This document shows positions 38,478-47,041 of a DNA stretch of 64,000 nucleotides, in pieces; the first letter of the stretch is position 1, and every line of letters starts with the position of its first letter. The translations under genes and the position numbers were made by a program. The notes beneath the pieces were generated by a model. That model was given only the letters and a program-made list of their open reading frames with translations, had not been told where the DNA came from and made no database searches. Source of the stretch: G965220825 sp965220825 (GTDB lineage: Bacteria > Pseudomonadota > Alphaproteobacteria > UBA828); NCBI GenBank assembly GCA_965220825.1, contig OZ244839.1, positions 186,001 through 250,000 of the forward strand, in the 5' to 3' direction.

Positions 38478-39124
38478 ACGACAGCGGATCCTTTCCCAAT
38501 CTGCATGTGGTCGACCACCCGCTGGTGCAGCACAAGCTGAGCCATCTGCGCGAGGTGACGACCCAGACCCCGCTCTTTCGCGAACTGCTCCGTGAGATCG
38601 CGCTGCTGATCGGCTACGAGATCACCCGGGGGCTGCCGATGACCACCATGGCGATACGGACGCCGCTGACAAGGATGGAGGCGCCGGTGCTCCGGGGCCG
38701 CAAGCCCGCCATCGTGCCGATCCTGCGCGCGGGCCTCGGCATGGCGGAGGGCCTCGCCGAGCTTCTGCCCACCGCGCCCCTTGGCCATATCGGACTCTAC
38801 CGGGATCCGAAGACCCACCGCCCGGTGGAGTATTATGTGCGCCTGCCGGAGGACAAGAACCGCTTTTTCCTCCTGGTGGATCCCATGCTGGCGACGGGCT
38901 ATTCGGCCTCCTACGCCGTCGACCTCTTGAACCGCAACGGGGTGGGCGACGAGAACATCCGCTTCATGGCCATGGTCGCCGCACCGGAGGGGATGCGCGT
39001 TTTCAACGAGCGTCACGCCACCGTGGAGGTCTGGGCCGCGGCGCTCGACGAGCGGCTCAACGAAAAGGCCTATATCGTGCCCGGTCTGGGCGACGCGGGA
39101 GACCGTCTGTTCGGCACCGATTAG
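38474..39124 (+). CDS. upp: Uracil phosphoribosyltransferase
   Basis: A 216-residue phosphoribosyltransferase converting uracil and PRPP to UMP. The N-terminal HPLVQHKLSHLREVTTQTPLF region, PILRAGLGMAEGL and the PRPP loop VDPMLATGYSAS are all present; the usual glycine of the ATGGS loop is tyrosine here (ATGYS). The GLGDAGDRLFGT end is typical of UPRT, which uses it for uracil binding. It is coupled to the upstream transporter gene by an ATGA overlap. Confidence 0.95.
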   Translation: MNDSGSFPNLHVVDHPLVQHKLSHLREVTTQTPLFRELLREIALLIGYEITRGLPMTTMAIRTPLTRMEAPVLRGRKPAIVPILRAGLGMAEGLAELLPTAPLGHIGLYRDPKTHRPVEYYVRLPEDKNRFFLLVDPMLATGYSASYAVDLLNRNGVGDENIRFMAMVAAPEGMRVFNERHATVEVWAAALDERLNEKAYIVPGLGDAGDRLFGTD

Positions 39125-39180
39125 GCGAACCGCCGCCCTCGGGCTCCCCGTACCCCGAGAAGCGCCGCTGTGGGAGAAAC

Positions 39181-40788
39181 ATGGCCGATAAGCGTCTGAA
39201 ATTCTGGGGCTGGGGCTATGAATCGGAGACCCTGAGCGAGGCCGACGCGGGCGCGCTGGCCGCACAACGAGGCGCCGCGACGGGCCTCGCGCCAGGCCCC
39301 TACCGGGCGCCGCCCGCGCTCGACGAGATCGCGCTCGCACCCCCGCGCATCGCGCCGCCGCCATCGCTCGCCGGGCTCTGCCGGACGGACGCGTATAGCC
39401 GCGCGAGCCACACCTACGGCAAGTCCTATCCCGACTATCTGCGCGCCTTTGCGCGGAATTTTGCGGCTGCACCCGATGTGGTGGCGTTCCCCGAGAGCGA
39501 GGCCGATATCGTCGCCCTGCTGGACTGGGCGGACGGGGCGGGGCTTGCGGTCATTCCCTATGGCGCGGGCTCGACCGTGGTGGGCGGCATCGAGCCCCGC
39601 GTCGGCGACGGCTATCCGGCGGTGCTGACCCTGGACCTTCGCCGCCTCGACAAGGTGCTGGAAATCGACCGGACCTCGCGGGCGGCGCGCATTCAGGCGG
39701 GCGTCATGGGACCGGCGCTCGAGGCCCAGCTCAAGCCTGCGGGGCTCACCCTCAGGCACTTCCCCCAGTCCTTCGCCTTCTCGACGCTCGGCGGCTGGAT
39801 CGTCACGCGCTCGGGCGGCCACTACGCCACCCTCTACACCCATATCGACGAGTTCGTGGAGAATCTGCGCCTCGTTGCGCCGGCGGGCGTGGTGGAGAGC
39901 CGCCGCCTGCCTGGCTCCGGTGCGGGCCCGAGCCCGGACCGTCTGATCGAGGGCTCCGAGGGCGCGCTCGGCATCGTCACCGAAGCCTGGATGCGGCTTC
40001 AGGACCGCCCGGTGCACCGGGCGTCCGCCGCACTGCGTTTCACCGATTTCGTCGCGGCCTCGGAGGCGGTGCGGGCCGCAGGCCAGGCCGGGCTCTATCC
40101 CACCAATCTGCGGCTGGTGGATTCGGAAGAAGCCCGGCTTGCCGGCGCCGGCGACGGCAGCTTCCACCTGGTGGTGCTGGCGTTCGAGAGCGCGGACCAC
40201 CCGGTGGACGCATGGATGGCCCGTGCCCTCGAGTGCATGGCGGACCACGGCGCGGCCTTCGACCGGGGCGCGGAGGCGCAAGATCGCGATCCGGTGGCCG
40301 ATGCGTGGCGCAAGGCCTTCATCGAGGCGCCCTATGGGCGCGAGGCGCTGATCGCCCACGGCCTGATGCACGATACCTTCGAAAGCGCGATCACCTGGGA
40401 GGGCTTCCCGGCGTTCCATGCCTCGGTGAAGGCGGCGACGGAAGCGGCGATCAAGGACGCGACCGGTGCGGCGGGCCATGTGACCTGCCGCTTCACCCAT
40501 GTTTATCCCGACGGTCCGGCGCCCTATTTCACCTTCCACGCAAAGCCCGCGCCGGGCGCCGAGATCGAGCAGTGGCGGGCGATCAAGACCGCGGCGTCGG
40601 ACGCGCTGCTGAAGGCGGGCGGCACCATCACCCATCACCATGCCGTGGGCCGCGACCACATGCCTTGGTACGAGGCCCAGCGCCCGCGGCTGTTCGGCGA
40701 GGCGCTGGCCGCCGCCAAGCGCGCGCTCGACCCCAACACCATCCTGAACCCCGGCGTCCTCGTTCCCCCTCGGCAGGCGCCGCTTTGA
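39181..40788 (+). CDS. FAD-binding oxidase, alkyldihydroxyacetonephosphate synthase-like
   Basis: A 535-residue VAO/PCMH-type flavoprotein. The N-terminus KRLKFWGWGYE and the RASHTYGKSYPDYLRAF segment are characteristic of AGPS-like proteins; the FAD site includes VIPYGAGSTVVGGIEP, and SFAFSTLGGWIVTRSGGH carries the conserved binding loop. The C-terminus has THHHAVGRDHMPWYEAQ, a catalytic-histidine region of AGPS homologues. Bacteria with these genes may make ether lipids or oxidise 2-hydroxy acids; the true substrate is unknown. It lies 70 bases before the molybdenum hydroxylase operon, perhaps co-transcribed. Confidence 0.87.
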   Translation: MADKRLKFWGWGYESETLSEADAGALAAQRGAATGLAPGPYRAPPALDEIALAPPRIAPPPSLAGLCRTDAYSRASHTYGKSYPDYLRAFARNFAAAPDVVAFPESEADIVALLDWADGAGLAVIPYGAGSTVVGGIEPRVGDGYPAVLTLDLRRLDKVLEIDRTSRAARIQAGVMGPALEAQLKPAGLTLRHFPQSFAFSTLGGWIVTRSGGHYATLYTHIDEFVENLRLVAPAGVVESRRLPGSGAGPSPDRLIEGSEGALGIVTEAWMRLQDRPVHRASAALRFTDFVAASEAVRAAGQAGLYPTNLRLVDSEEARLAGAGDGSFHLVVLAFESADHPVDAWMARALECMADHGAAFDRGAEAQDRDPVADAWRKAFIEAPYGREALIAHGLMHDTFESAITWEGFPAFHASVKAATEAAIKDATGAAGHVTCRFTHVYPDGPAPYFTFHAKPAPGAEIEQWRAIKTAASDALLKAGGTITHHHAVGRDHMPWYEAQRPRLFGEALAAAKRALDPNTILNPGVLVPPRQAPL

Positions 40789-40858
40789 TATGGAGCCTCC
40801 GTGTGGCACTGTCGGGGTCTGAGGCGCAACGAGGACTCGCACGGGGAGGCGACCATCC

Positions 40859-41677
40859 ATGCCCGAGTTCGTTCGGCCCGAATCGATCGAAGAGGCGGCG
40901 GCTCTGATCGAGACGCACGGCACGGCGCTGACCGTCATGGGCGGCGGCACCGGCGTGCTGCGGGCCATCTATCCGTCGGACGGCGGCTATCTGCTCTCGA
41001 CCGACCGCCTGGGGCTCGATCGCATCGAGCGGCATGACGGCGGCTGGTCCGTCGGCGCCGCCGTCTGTTTGAGCGCTCTCCGCGCCGCCGTGCCGCTGCC
41101 GGCCGTTGCGGCGGCGACCCGGGAGGTGGGCGGTCCGGCGATCCAGAACATGGCGACCATAGGCGGCAACCTGTTCTCGCCCCGGCCGTTCGGCGATCTG
41201 GCGCCGGCACTGCTCGCCATCGGTGCGGAGCTCGTCTTCGCGACGCCGGCGGGCGAGGAGAGGCTCGCCATCGAGGATTTCTACGCCGGTTGGGAAGGCG
41301 GCGCTCCGTCCCGACCCCGCCTGCTCACACGGGTTGAAATTGCCGAGCCCCGGGGAGGCGTCTCCTACCTCAAATGTGCACGCCGGCGCTTTTCGAGCCC
41401 CTCGGTCGTGACGGTGGCCGCCCAGGTCGAAAAGGAAGGCGGCAGTGTGGCGCGGGCGCGGATTGCGCTGAGCGGGGCGAGCGACCGCCCCTTCCTCAGC
41501 GCCGGGGCGGAAGCTGCGGTCCTCGGTACGGGGCTGGACGACGCCGCGCTCGACGCGGCGGCAGCCGCCGCCGAAGCGGAGGTTTCACCCGAGTCCGACG
41601 CCGTCGCCACCGCGTGGTACCGGCGCCGCATGGCGGGTGTCTTCGTGCGCCGCGCACTTGCCGAACTCGCGGCCTAG
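40859..41677 (+). CDS. Molybdenum hydroxylase FAD subunit (CoxM/XdhB type)
   Basis: A 272-residue FAD-binding subunit of a xanthine-dehydrogenase-family enzyme. The first FAD loop reads TVMGGGTGVLRAIYP (normally AGGQS-like), the second is NMATIGGNLFSP, and a CO-dehydrogenase-flavoprotein C-terminal domain follows (SSPSVVTVAAQVE). It passes electrons from the Fe-S subunit to an acceptor. The order FAD - FeS - Mo(large) - Mo(medium) in the four genes matches that of nicotinate dehydrogenase ndhFSLM from Eubacterium barkeri. Confidence 0.87.
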   Translation: MPEFVRPESIEEAAALIETHGTALTVMGGGTGVLRAIYPSDGGYLLSTDRLGLDRIERHDGGWSVGAAVCLSALRAAVPLPAVAAATREVGGPAIQNMATIGGNLFSPRPFGDLAPALLAIGAELVFATPAGEERLAIEDFYAGWEGGAPSRPRLLTRVEIAEPRGGVSYLKCARRRFSSPSVVTVAAQVEKEGGSVARARIALSGASDRPFLSAGAEAAVLGTGLDDAALDAAAAAAEAEVSPESDAVATAWYRRRMAGVFVRRALAELAA

Positions 41678-41690
41678 GGGAGGCCTGACC

Positions 41691-42188
41691 ATGGAACCGA
41701 AGCTGTTACGTCTCACGGTCAACGGCCGCACGGAAAGCGTGCTGGCGGAGCCGCTCGCGACCCTTCAGGACGTGCTGCGGGAAAAGCTGGAGCTCACGGC
41801 GGTGAAGAGCGGCTGCGCCCAGGGCGGCTGCGGGAGTTGCTCCGTCCTGATCGACGGGGAACTCCGCCTCTCCTGCCTGACGCTCGCCGAACGGGTCCAG
41901 GACGCGGAAATCGTGACTCTGGAAGGCCTGGACGAATCCGATGCGATCGCCGCCCTGCAGCGGGCCTTCGTCGAGAACCACGCCGCCCAGTGCGGCTATT
42001 GCACCGCAGGCATGATCGTCGCCGCCAAGGCGCTTCTGGACCGCAACCCGGCACCCAGCCGGGACGAGATCGTGGAAGGGCTCTCGGGCAATATCTGCCG
42101 CTGTACCGGCTTTGCACCCATCCTGCGGGCGGTGGAGCAGGCGGCGGGGGTTTCCTCCGGTAGCGGAACGGCCAAGGTCGGGGAGTAG
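41691..42188 (+). CDS. Molybdenum hydroxylase [2Fe-2S] subunit (CoxS type)
   Basis: A 165-residue protein with two [2Fe-2S] clusters. The plant-type cluster uses cysteines in CAQGGCGSC plus LSC, and the second uses QCGYCTAGM and NICRCTGF. All eight ligands are visible. It shuttles electrons from the molybdenum site to the FAD subunit. ATG 41691 is preferred because the upstream extension is out of family. The gene begins 13 bases after the FAD-subunit stop and ends 3 bases before the large-subunit gene. Confidence 0.93.
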   Translation: MEPKLLRLTVNGRTESVLAEPLATLQDVLREKLELTAVKSGCAQGGCGSCSVLIDGELRLSCLTLAERVQDAEIVTLEGLDESDAIAALQRAFVENHAAQCGYCTAGMIVAAKALLDRNPAPSRDEIVEGLSGNICRCTGFAPILRAVEQAAGVSSGSGTAKVGE

Positions 42189-42191
42189 GGC

Positions 42192-43538
42192 ATGTCGATG
42201 AAGGATCTCAGTGTCGTCGGACAGTCCGTCGGTCTGCGGGATCTCCGCAGCCATGTACGGGGGCAGACCGGCTATTACGAGGATGTCCACTATCCGCGCA
42301 TGCTGCATCTCAAGATGCATCGCAGCACCGAGCCCCATGCGAACATCGTGGACATGGACGTGGAGGCGGCGAAAGCGAGCCCCGGTGTCGTCTGTGTTCT
42401 GACCCACGAGGACCTTCCGGGCAAGAAGGTCTGGAACGGCCTCGCGGCCGTCGGCGTCGGGCCCGAGGACGAGCCGATCCTCGCCTTCGACAAGGTGCGC
42501 TGGCGGGGCGAGGCCATTGCCGCCGTGGTGGGGGAAACGCCTGAAGCCGCGCGCGCCGGCGCCGCAAAAGTCCGCGTGACCTACGACCCGCTGCCCGGCG
42601 TGTTCGACGTGGAGGAGGCGATCGCCGGCGCCGCGCCCGTGCTCACCGCCCACTGGCCGCACAACCACTATATCTATCCGGGCGAGCACGACGCCGCGCA
42701 GATCCGTTATGGTGATGTGGAGGCGGCCTTTGCCGAAGCCGACCACATCGTCGAGGACAGCTACCAGACCAAACCCATCGAGCAGGCGCCCATCGAGACC
42801 AATGGCTGCATCGCCAAGCCCGGCGGGGACGGGCGCATCACGGTGCACACCAACACCCAGGCGGTGCACTTCGCCCGCGACAACACGGCGGCGATCCTCG
42901 ATGTCCCACCGGGCAGGCTGCGCTTCCTCGGCGGCACGGTGGGCGGCGGGTTCGGCGGCAAGGTGGACGTGCAGGTAGAGCCGATCACGGCGCTTGCCGC
43001 CATGCGGACGGGGCGCCCGGTCAAGTTCAAATATACCCGCGAGGAGGAGATGCAGGTTTCCTCCACCCGATCCGCCTGGCGGCTCCATATCAAGGACGGG
43101 GTGATGAAGGACGGGCGCATCCTTGCCCGCAAGATCGTCTCCTACCAGGATTCGGGCGCCTATCTGCGCTTCAGCTCCTACGGCTCCATGAAGCATGCGG
43201 GGCATATGCCGGGGCCCTACACCATCCCCAATGTCTGGGTCGATGCGCGGGTGGTCTTTACCAACCGGCCGCCCTCTTCCGCCATGCGGGGCTTCGGCGT
43301 GATGGCTGCTTCCTTCGCCATCGAGCTGCAGATGGACAAGGTGGCGAAGACCATCGGCATGGACCCCTGGCAGCTCCGCCTGCTGAACGCCTACCGCAAC
43401 GGTGACATGAAGGCGCACCGCAAGGAGGTGGAGGACGGCGCGATGGTGGAGACCATCCAGGCGGCGGCGCGGCTCGCGGGCCACGAGCTGCCGTCTTCGT
43501 ACGATGCGATGACGTCCTGGGATCGAGAGGGAGCGTAA
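42192..43538 (+). CDS. Molybdenum hydroxylase large subunit, N-terminal half (NdhL-like)
   Basis: A 448-residue protein matching the first ~450 residues of CoxL/XdhA-type molybdopterin subunits. The N-terminal a/b hammerhead domain reads YYEDVHYPRMLHLKMHRS, and the molybdopterin domain has GGTVGGGFGGKVDVQVEP and an AMRGFGV loop. It stops at TAA 43536-43538, where related enzymes continue without a break. The next gene begins in the same frame one codon later. ATG 42192 is used. It should associate with the following gene product to build the active site. Confidence 0.9.
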   Translation: MSMKDLSVVGQSVGLRDLRSHVRGQTGYYEDVHYPRMLHLKMHRSTEPHANIVDMDVEAAKASPGVVCVLTHEDLPGKKVWNGLAAVGVGPEDEPILAFDKVRWRGEAIAAVVGETPEAARAGAAKVRVTYDPLPGVFDVEEAIAGAAPVLTAHWPHNHYIYPGEHDAAQIRYGDVEAAFAEADHIVEDSYQTKPIEQAPIETNGCIAKPGGDGRITVHTNTQAVHFARDNTAAILDVPPGRLRFLGGTVGGGFGGKVDVQVEPITALAAMRTGRPVKFKYTREEEMQVSSTRSAWRLHIKDGVMKDGRILARKIVSYQDSGAYLRFSSYGSMKHAGHMPGPYTIPNVWVDARVVFTNRPPSSAMRGFGVMAASFAIELQMDKVAKTIGMDPWQLRLLNAYRNGDMKAHRKEVEDGAMVETIQAAARLAGHELPSSYDAMTSWDREGA

Positions 43539-43541
43539 GCG

Positions 43542-44549
43542 ATGGCGAAGGTGAGAGGCGTCGGCATGGCGGCGGTCAACTATCCCACCGGGATGCATCT
43601 CGGCGGCGACCCCACCCAGTCGCTCATCCACGCGACGCCCGCGGGCGACTTCGTGGTCACCATGGCGAGCGTGGACCTGGGCCAGGGGCTCAAGACCGTG
43701 CTGGCCCAGATCGCGGCGGAGACTCTAGGCGTCCCCTTCGAGAGCGTGACGGTGGAAACGGCGGACACCGACACGGGCCCCCACTGCACGGGCACCTTCG
43801 CGAGCCGTACCACGCATCGCGCGGGCAATGCGGTGGCCATGGCCGCTGGCGAGGCCCGCAAGGCCATGCTGGAGGTGGCGGGCGAACTCCTGGAGGCGAG
43901 CCCCGACGATCTGGAGACCGACGGCGCGGGCAATATCCATGTGAAGGGGGTGGCGGAGAAGGCGGTCTCCGTCGGCGAGGTGGCGGGTGCCGCCCACTTC
44001 GCCCACGGCAAGGCCATCGCCGGACGCGGCGCCTACCTCAAGCCGCCGAGCGACATGGACCCGGAGACCGGCGCGTGCGATCCGGACTCCACCCAGGCCC
44101 ACGCCTGCACCGTGGTCGAGGTTGAGGTGGATACGGAGACCGGCACCGTCGAGGTGCTCGACATGAAGAGCGTCTACGAGGTCGGCCGCCAGGTGAACCC
44201 GGAGCTGGTCAAGGGCCAGATCGTGGGCGGCGCCTGGATGGGAATCGGCCACGCGCTCTACGAGACGACCGCACCCGCCTATCCGGCCATCGACCCGGCG
44301 CCCGTGGACTTCCAGAACTATCTCATGCCGGGGCCCGCGGAGATGCCCGAGGTGCAGTGCGAGGTGCTGGAGTTCCCGGCCGAAAGCGGGCCTTACGGCG
44401 GCAAGGGCGTGGGCGAGATGGTGACGAACGGCCCGATTCCGGCCATCGTCAACGCCATCAACAACGCCCTCGACGTGCGCATCACCGAGATTCCGGTGAC
44501 CCCGGAGGTGGTGCTGCGCGCCATCGAAGCGAGGGACGCAGGCGCGTAG
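43542..44549 (+). CDS. Molybdenum hydroxylase large subunit, C-terminal half (NdhM-like)
   Basis: A 335-residue protein equal to the second half of the molybdopterin subunit. It contains ASVDLGQGLKTVLAQIAAE, the GTFASRTTH region and the catalytic-glutamate motif GGKGVGEM near the C-terminus, then TEIPVTPEVVLRAI. It starts at ATG 43542, preceded by GAGAGGGAGCG as a ribosome site and separated from the N-terminal half by the codons TAA GCG. The two halves together (783 residues) equal a normal CoxL protein. Confidence 0.9.
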   Translation: MAKVRGVGMAAVNYPTGMHLGGDPTQSLIHATPAGDFVVTMASVDLGQGLKTVLAQIAAETLGVPFESVTVETADTDTGPHCTGTFASRTTHRAGNAVAMAAGEARKAMLEVAGELLEASPDDLETDGAGNIHVKGVAEKAVSVGEVAGAAHFAHGKAIAGRGAYLKPPSDMDPETGACDPDSTQAHACTVVEVEVDTETGTVEVLDMKSVYEVGRQVNPELVKGQIVGGAWMGIGHALYETTAPAYPAIDPAPVDFQNYLMPGPAEMPEVQCEVLEFPAESGPYGGKGVGEMVTNGPIPAIVNAINNALDVRITEIPVTPEVVLRAIEARDAGA

Positions 44550-44606
44550 ATCCCGTCTCCGGCGGGCGGAGAGGGTCGGCACGCTCAAACTGCCGCAGAG
44601 GCTCCG

Positions 44607-45692
44607 TTACGCGCGCTCGGCGAGTTGCGCCAGCAGCGGCGGGTTGCGGTAGAGGTTTTCCCGCCCCGCCTTGATTTCTTCGAGGATGCCTGCGGCCGTG
44701 AGGGCCTTGAGGTAGACGGCGGCCGTCTGGCGCTTGGCGATATCCGCTTCGACCAGGTCGCGGATCCGGCAGCAGGGATTCGCGAAGATCAGCTCCACGA
44801 GTTCCCTGGAGTGGATCTTCGGCAGCCGCCGTCGGATTGTGTCGGACGTCTCGTCGAGAAGCCCGCGAATCCGCTGGATCTTCGCCGTGGTCCAGTCGGC
44901 CGTCGTTCTGACGGCTTCGAGAATGAACAATATCCACGCCTCCCAGGCCTGCCGGGTCGTCACTTGATGCAGATGCCGGTAATAGAGCGCCTTGTTCCGC
45001 AGGATGTGCCGGCTGAGGGGGAGGACGGGGATCTCAAGCAGGCCCTTGTCGACGAGATAGAGCAGGTTCAGCACGCGCCCCGTCCGGCCGTTTCCATCGA
45101 CGAAGGGGTGGATGGCCTCGAACTGATAGTGCATGACGGCGAGGCGGATCAGCGGATCGATCTCGTCGGTCCCGTGAATGTAATATTCCCAATTCGCTAG
45201 CTTGCGCCGGAGAAAATCCTCTCCCTCCGGTGGCGTGTAGAGGATCTCGCCGGTCGCGTCGTTCGCCAGCGCCGTCCCCGGTGTGGTGCGGATGTCCAGA
45301 TCCACACCCTTGATCGTTCGGCACACGTCGACCGCGACGGCGGTCGAAACCGGCCGTCGCTTCAACATCTCGAAACCGCGATAGAGCGCGGCGTGGCAGC
45401 GGAGGGCCTCCCCGGTGGCGGGGTCGGCCCGCCCGCTCGTGTCGCTGGCGTGCCGAAACAGGCGGTCCGTGGTCGTGACGATATTTTCGATCTCGGAACT
45501 CGCCTGGGCCTCGAGCAGGGGGATTGCGTTGATCAGCATCGCCTGGTTCGGGAAGAGCGCGCCCGAGACCCGAAGCTCCGCCAGAGCCGCGCGCGCGGCA
45601 ATACAACGGCGGAGAATCGCCTTCGTCTCGGTTTCGGAAACCGGCGGTAGGTCCCGAAGGCTGTTGAACGGACGTCGGGGATCGAAGATCAT
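44607..45692 (-). CDS. Fic-family protein with own inhibitory motif (class II)
   Basis: A 361-residue Fic protein. The catalytic motif HPFVDGNGRTGR is complete, so AMP transfer to a target is expected. The N-terminal segment EAQASSEIENI fits the class II inhibitory helix (S/T)xxxE(G/N) that blocks the active site. A winged-helix-like C-terminus (LVEADIAKRQTAAVYLKAL then LTAAGILEEI) follows, as in the Fic-wHTH proteins of many bacteria. ATG 45692 lies about 90 bases downstream of a plausible promoter. The gene is alone, next to repeat elements, and is probably part of an accessory patch. Confidence 0.9.
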   Translation of the reverse strand: MIFDPRRPFNSLRDLPPVSETETKAILRRCIAARAALAELRVSGALFPNQAMLINAIPLLEAQASSEIENIVTTTDRLFRHASDTSGRADPATGEALRCHAALYRGFEMLKRRPVSTAVAVDVCRTIKGVDLDIRTTPGTALANDATGEILYTPPEGEDFLRRKLANWEYYIHGTDEIDPLIRLAVMHYQFEAIHPFVDGNGRTGRVLNLLYLVDKGLLEIPVLPLSRHILRNKALYYRHLHQVTTRQAWEAWILFILEAVRTTADWTTAKIQRIRGLLDETSDTIRRRLPKIHSRELVELIFANPCCRIRDLVEADIAKRQTAAVYLKALTAAGILEEIKAGRENLYRNPPLLAQLAERA

Positions 45693-45780
45693 GTCGATAA
45701 TTTCCGTATTTTTCGATATATATTCCGCGGCGACATGTCATCCCTTTCGACGCGTCCGAGCCATATGTTGATAGAATGCA

Positions 45781-45808
45781 ATTATATCGACTTTTATAAC
45801 CGAAGCAA
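45781..45808 (-). promoter_or_regulatory. Candidate sigma70 promoter for the Fic gene
   Basis: On the minus strand a TTGCTT (45808-45803) and a perfect TATAAT (45786-45781) are spaced by 16 bases, about 89 bases before the Fic start codon. The surrounding DNA is AT-rich compared with the window. The distance from the short IS derivative just upstream is 19 bases, so the element may have affected expression. Confidence 0.4.
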
Positions 45809-45826
45809 GTACAAGTAGGTGCCCTC

Positions 45827-46275
45827 GTTCAGGGTGTTTGAGACGCTGGGGTTTCTTCGGCCGCCTGGTTGGCAAGCCATTCGGCCGGGGTTTGTCCGCC
45901 AAGGGCCTGGTTGGGTCTGATGGTATTGAACGCGTCGGCGAAGGCGCCGATCAGGATGGCCTTGGCGGGGAAGGGCATGGCGGCCTGGAGCTTGTGGTGG
46001 AGTGAGTCGGAAACCGTGGCTCCGATGGGGCCGCGCAAGTCCGGCGAACCGGCCTTATGGGCGGTCGCGCGTCGCCCCAACGCGCTGCCCCTTCTTTTTT
46101 TGGTGCGCGGGTCTCCAGGCCCGCACTTTTCTTCTTCTCGAAAAACAAAAACATGCGGGCCTGGAGACCCGCGCACCAAACCCTTCGTTTGAGTCTCCTT
46201 TCGGTTGATATCTCCACCAACCGCTTCGGAGACCCCCAACCTCGTTTCAAGAGCCGCGTCTCATACCTGTCTGAA
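45827..46275 (-). mobile_element. Short deleted insertion-sequence derivative, copy B (longest)
   Basis: A 449-bp element with the ends GTTCAG..TGAGACGC (left) and GTTCAG..TGAGACGC inverted (right). Minus-strand codons DAFNTIRPNQALGGQTPAEW mark the end of an rve integrase, and the preceding part includes LHHKLQAAMPFPAKAI, more of the same transposase than in the other copies. Near the other end a ribosome-site-like AAAGGAGAC precedes the hairpin repeat. Compared with copies A and C the loop of its hairpin is inverted. Confidence 0.75.
46102..46177. repeat. Long hairpin repeat, copy H4 (loop inverted)
   Basis: Arms 46102-46125 and 46154-46177 match the other copies. The loop reads as the reverse complement of the H1 loop (TTTTCTTCTTCTCG then AAAAACAAAAAC), while the surrounding IS derivative keeps its orientation. 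This is the pattern expected of an inversion by recombination between the arms. Confidence 0.88.
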
Positions 46276-47041
46276 CTTGCGCAGTGGGCGAACTGGCGGC
46301 CTTGACCGCGCGGATCGCAAGTCTATCCACTCATGCCGAGTGGGATGTCCGGCTGCGCGGAGGGGGGCTTTCGGGTGAGAACCAAGCCCGGAGCGGAAAA
46401 ACCGTAGCGCGATCCGTGAAGATCGCCGAGGAAGATGATTATGAAGATTACGAACAAGATGAGTAGTCACCATTCCCGGAGTCCCTCAGAGGCGTTATAC
46501 GGTCTAGAACATATCAAATACTCGATATATGCCGAGCGAAACCAACATTATACTGATATATTTCCATACAACGCGAAATCGTTCACGCCAAACGAGCAGC
46601 TCCCAAATTATATTCCCACTATGTTCCAGGTCGTCCGGTCTGCTCGGTCGCAAGATCAGGCTCGCGCGCAAGATTAGACTGTGAATTATGCGTGTCATTG
46701 CATCGTCCTTCCGAAGTAGAGGGGCGCATTCGCACTTTACGAATGCTACGCACTCGCGGCATACAAAACAAGAACAAATTGGGGCGTACGTAGACTGTAC
46801 GGTTGGAAGTCATTCGGGCATGTGAACGTGCGCCCCACGGATCTACGCCTTCACGCGCGACCCGAAGCAATCGACGATGTTGATGTGGCTTTCGCCCAAG
46901 CATATTTGCCGGACGCCATGATTCACGCAATCGTCAACGGCAGTTCAGTGCTAACCAATCTCGGTAACTTCTTGCCCCTGACACCTCTGGGCTGTCAGGT
47001 GATTACCGTCTCACTACACAATGTCGTCCGCGCAGTCCGCC
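46276..47041. other. Gene-poor AT-richer stretch
   Basis: About 770 bases with no frame that resembles a known protein. The plus-strand frame from 46435 to 46677 (80 codons, AT-rich, tyrosine-rich) and the one at 46822-47067 are the longest with ATG-type starts, but neither has a convincing ribosome site or recognisable motif. A small stem (CCTGACA/TGTCAGG near 46986-47008) is visible. It may be decayed accessory DNA between the Fic gene and the HigA-like gene. Confidence 0.5.

Noticed and set aside
43536..43538. Selenocysteine or stop read-through at the split hydroxylase gene
   Set aside because: The stop is TAA, not TGA, and a good ribosome site precedes the following ATG, so two separate subunits are the simpler reading.
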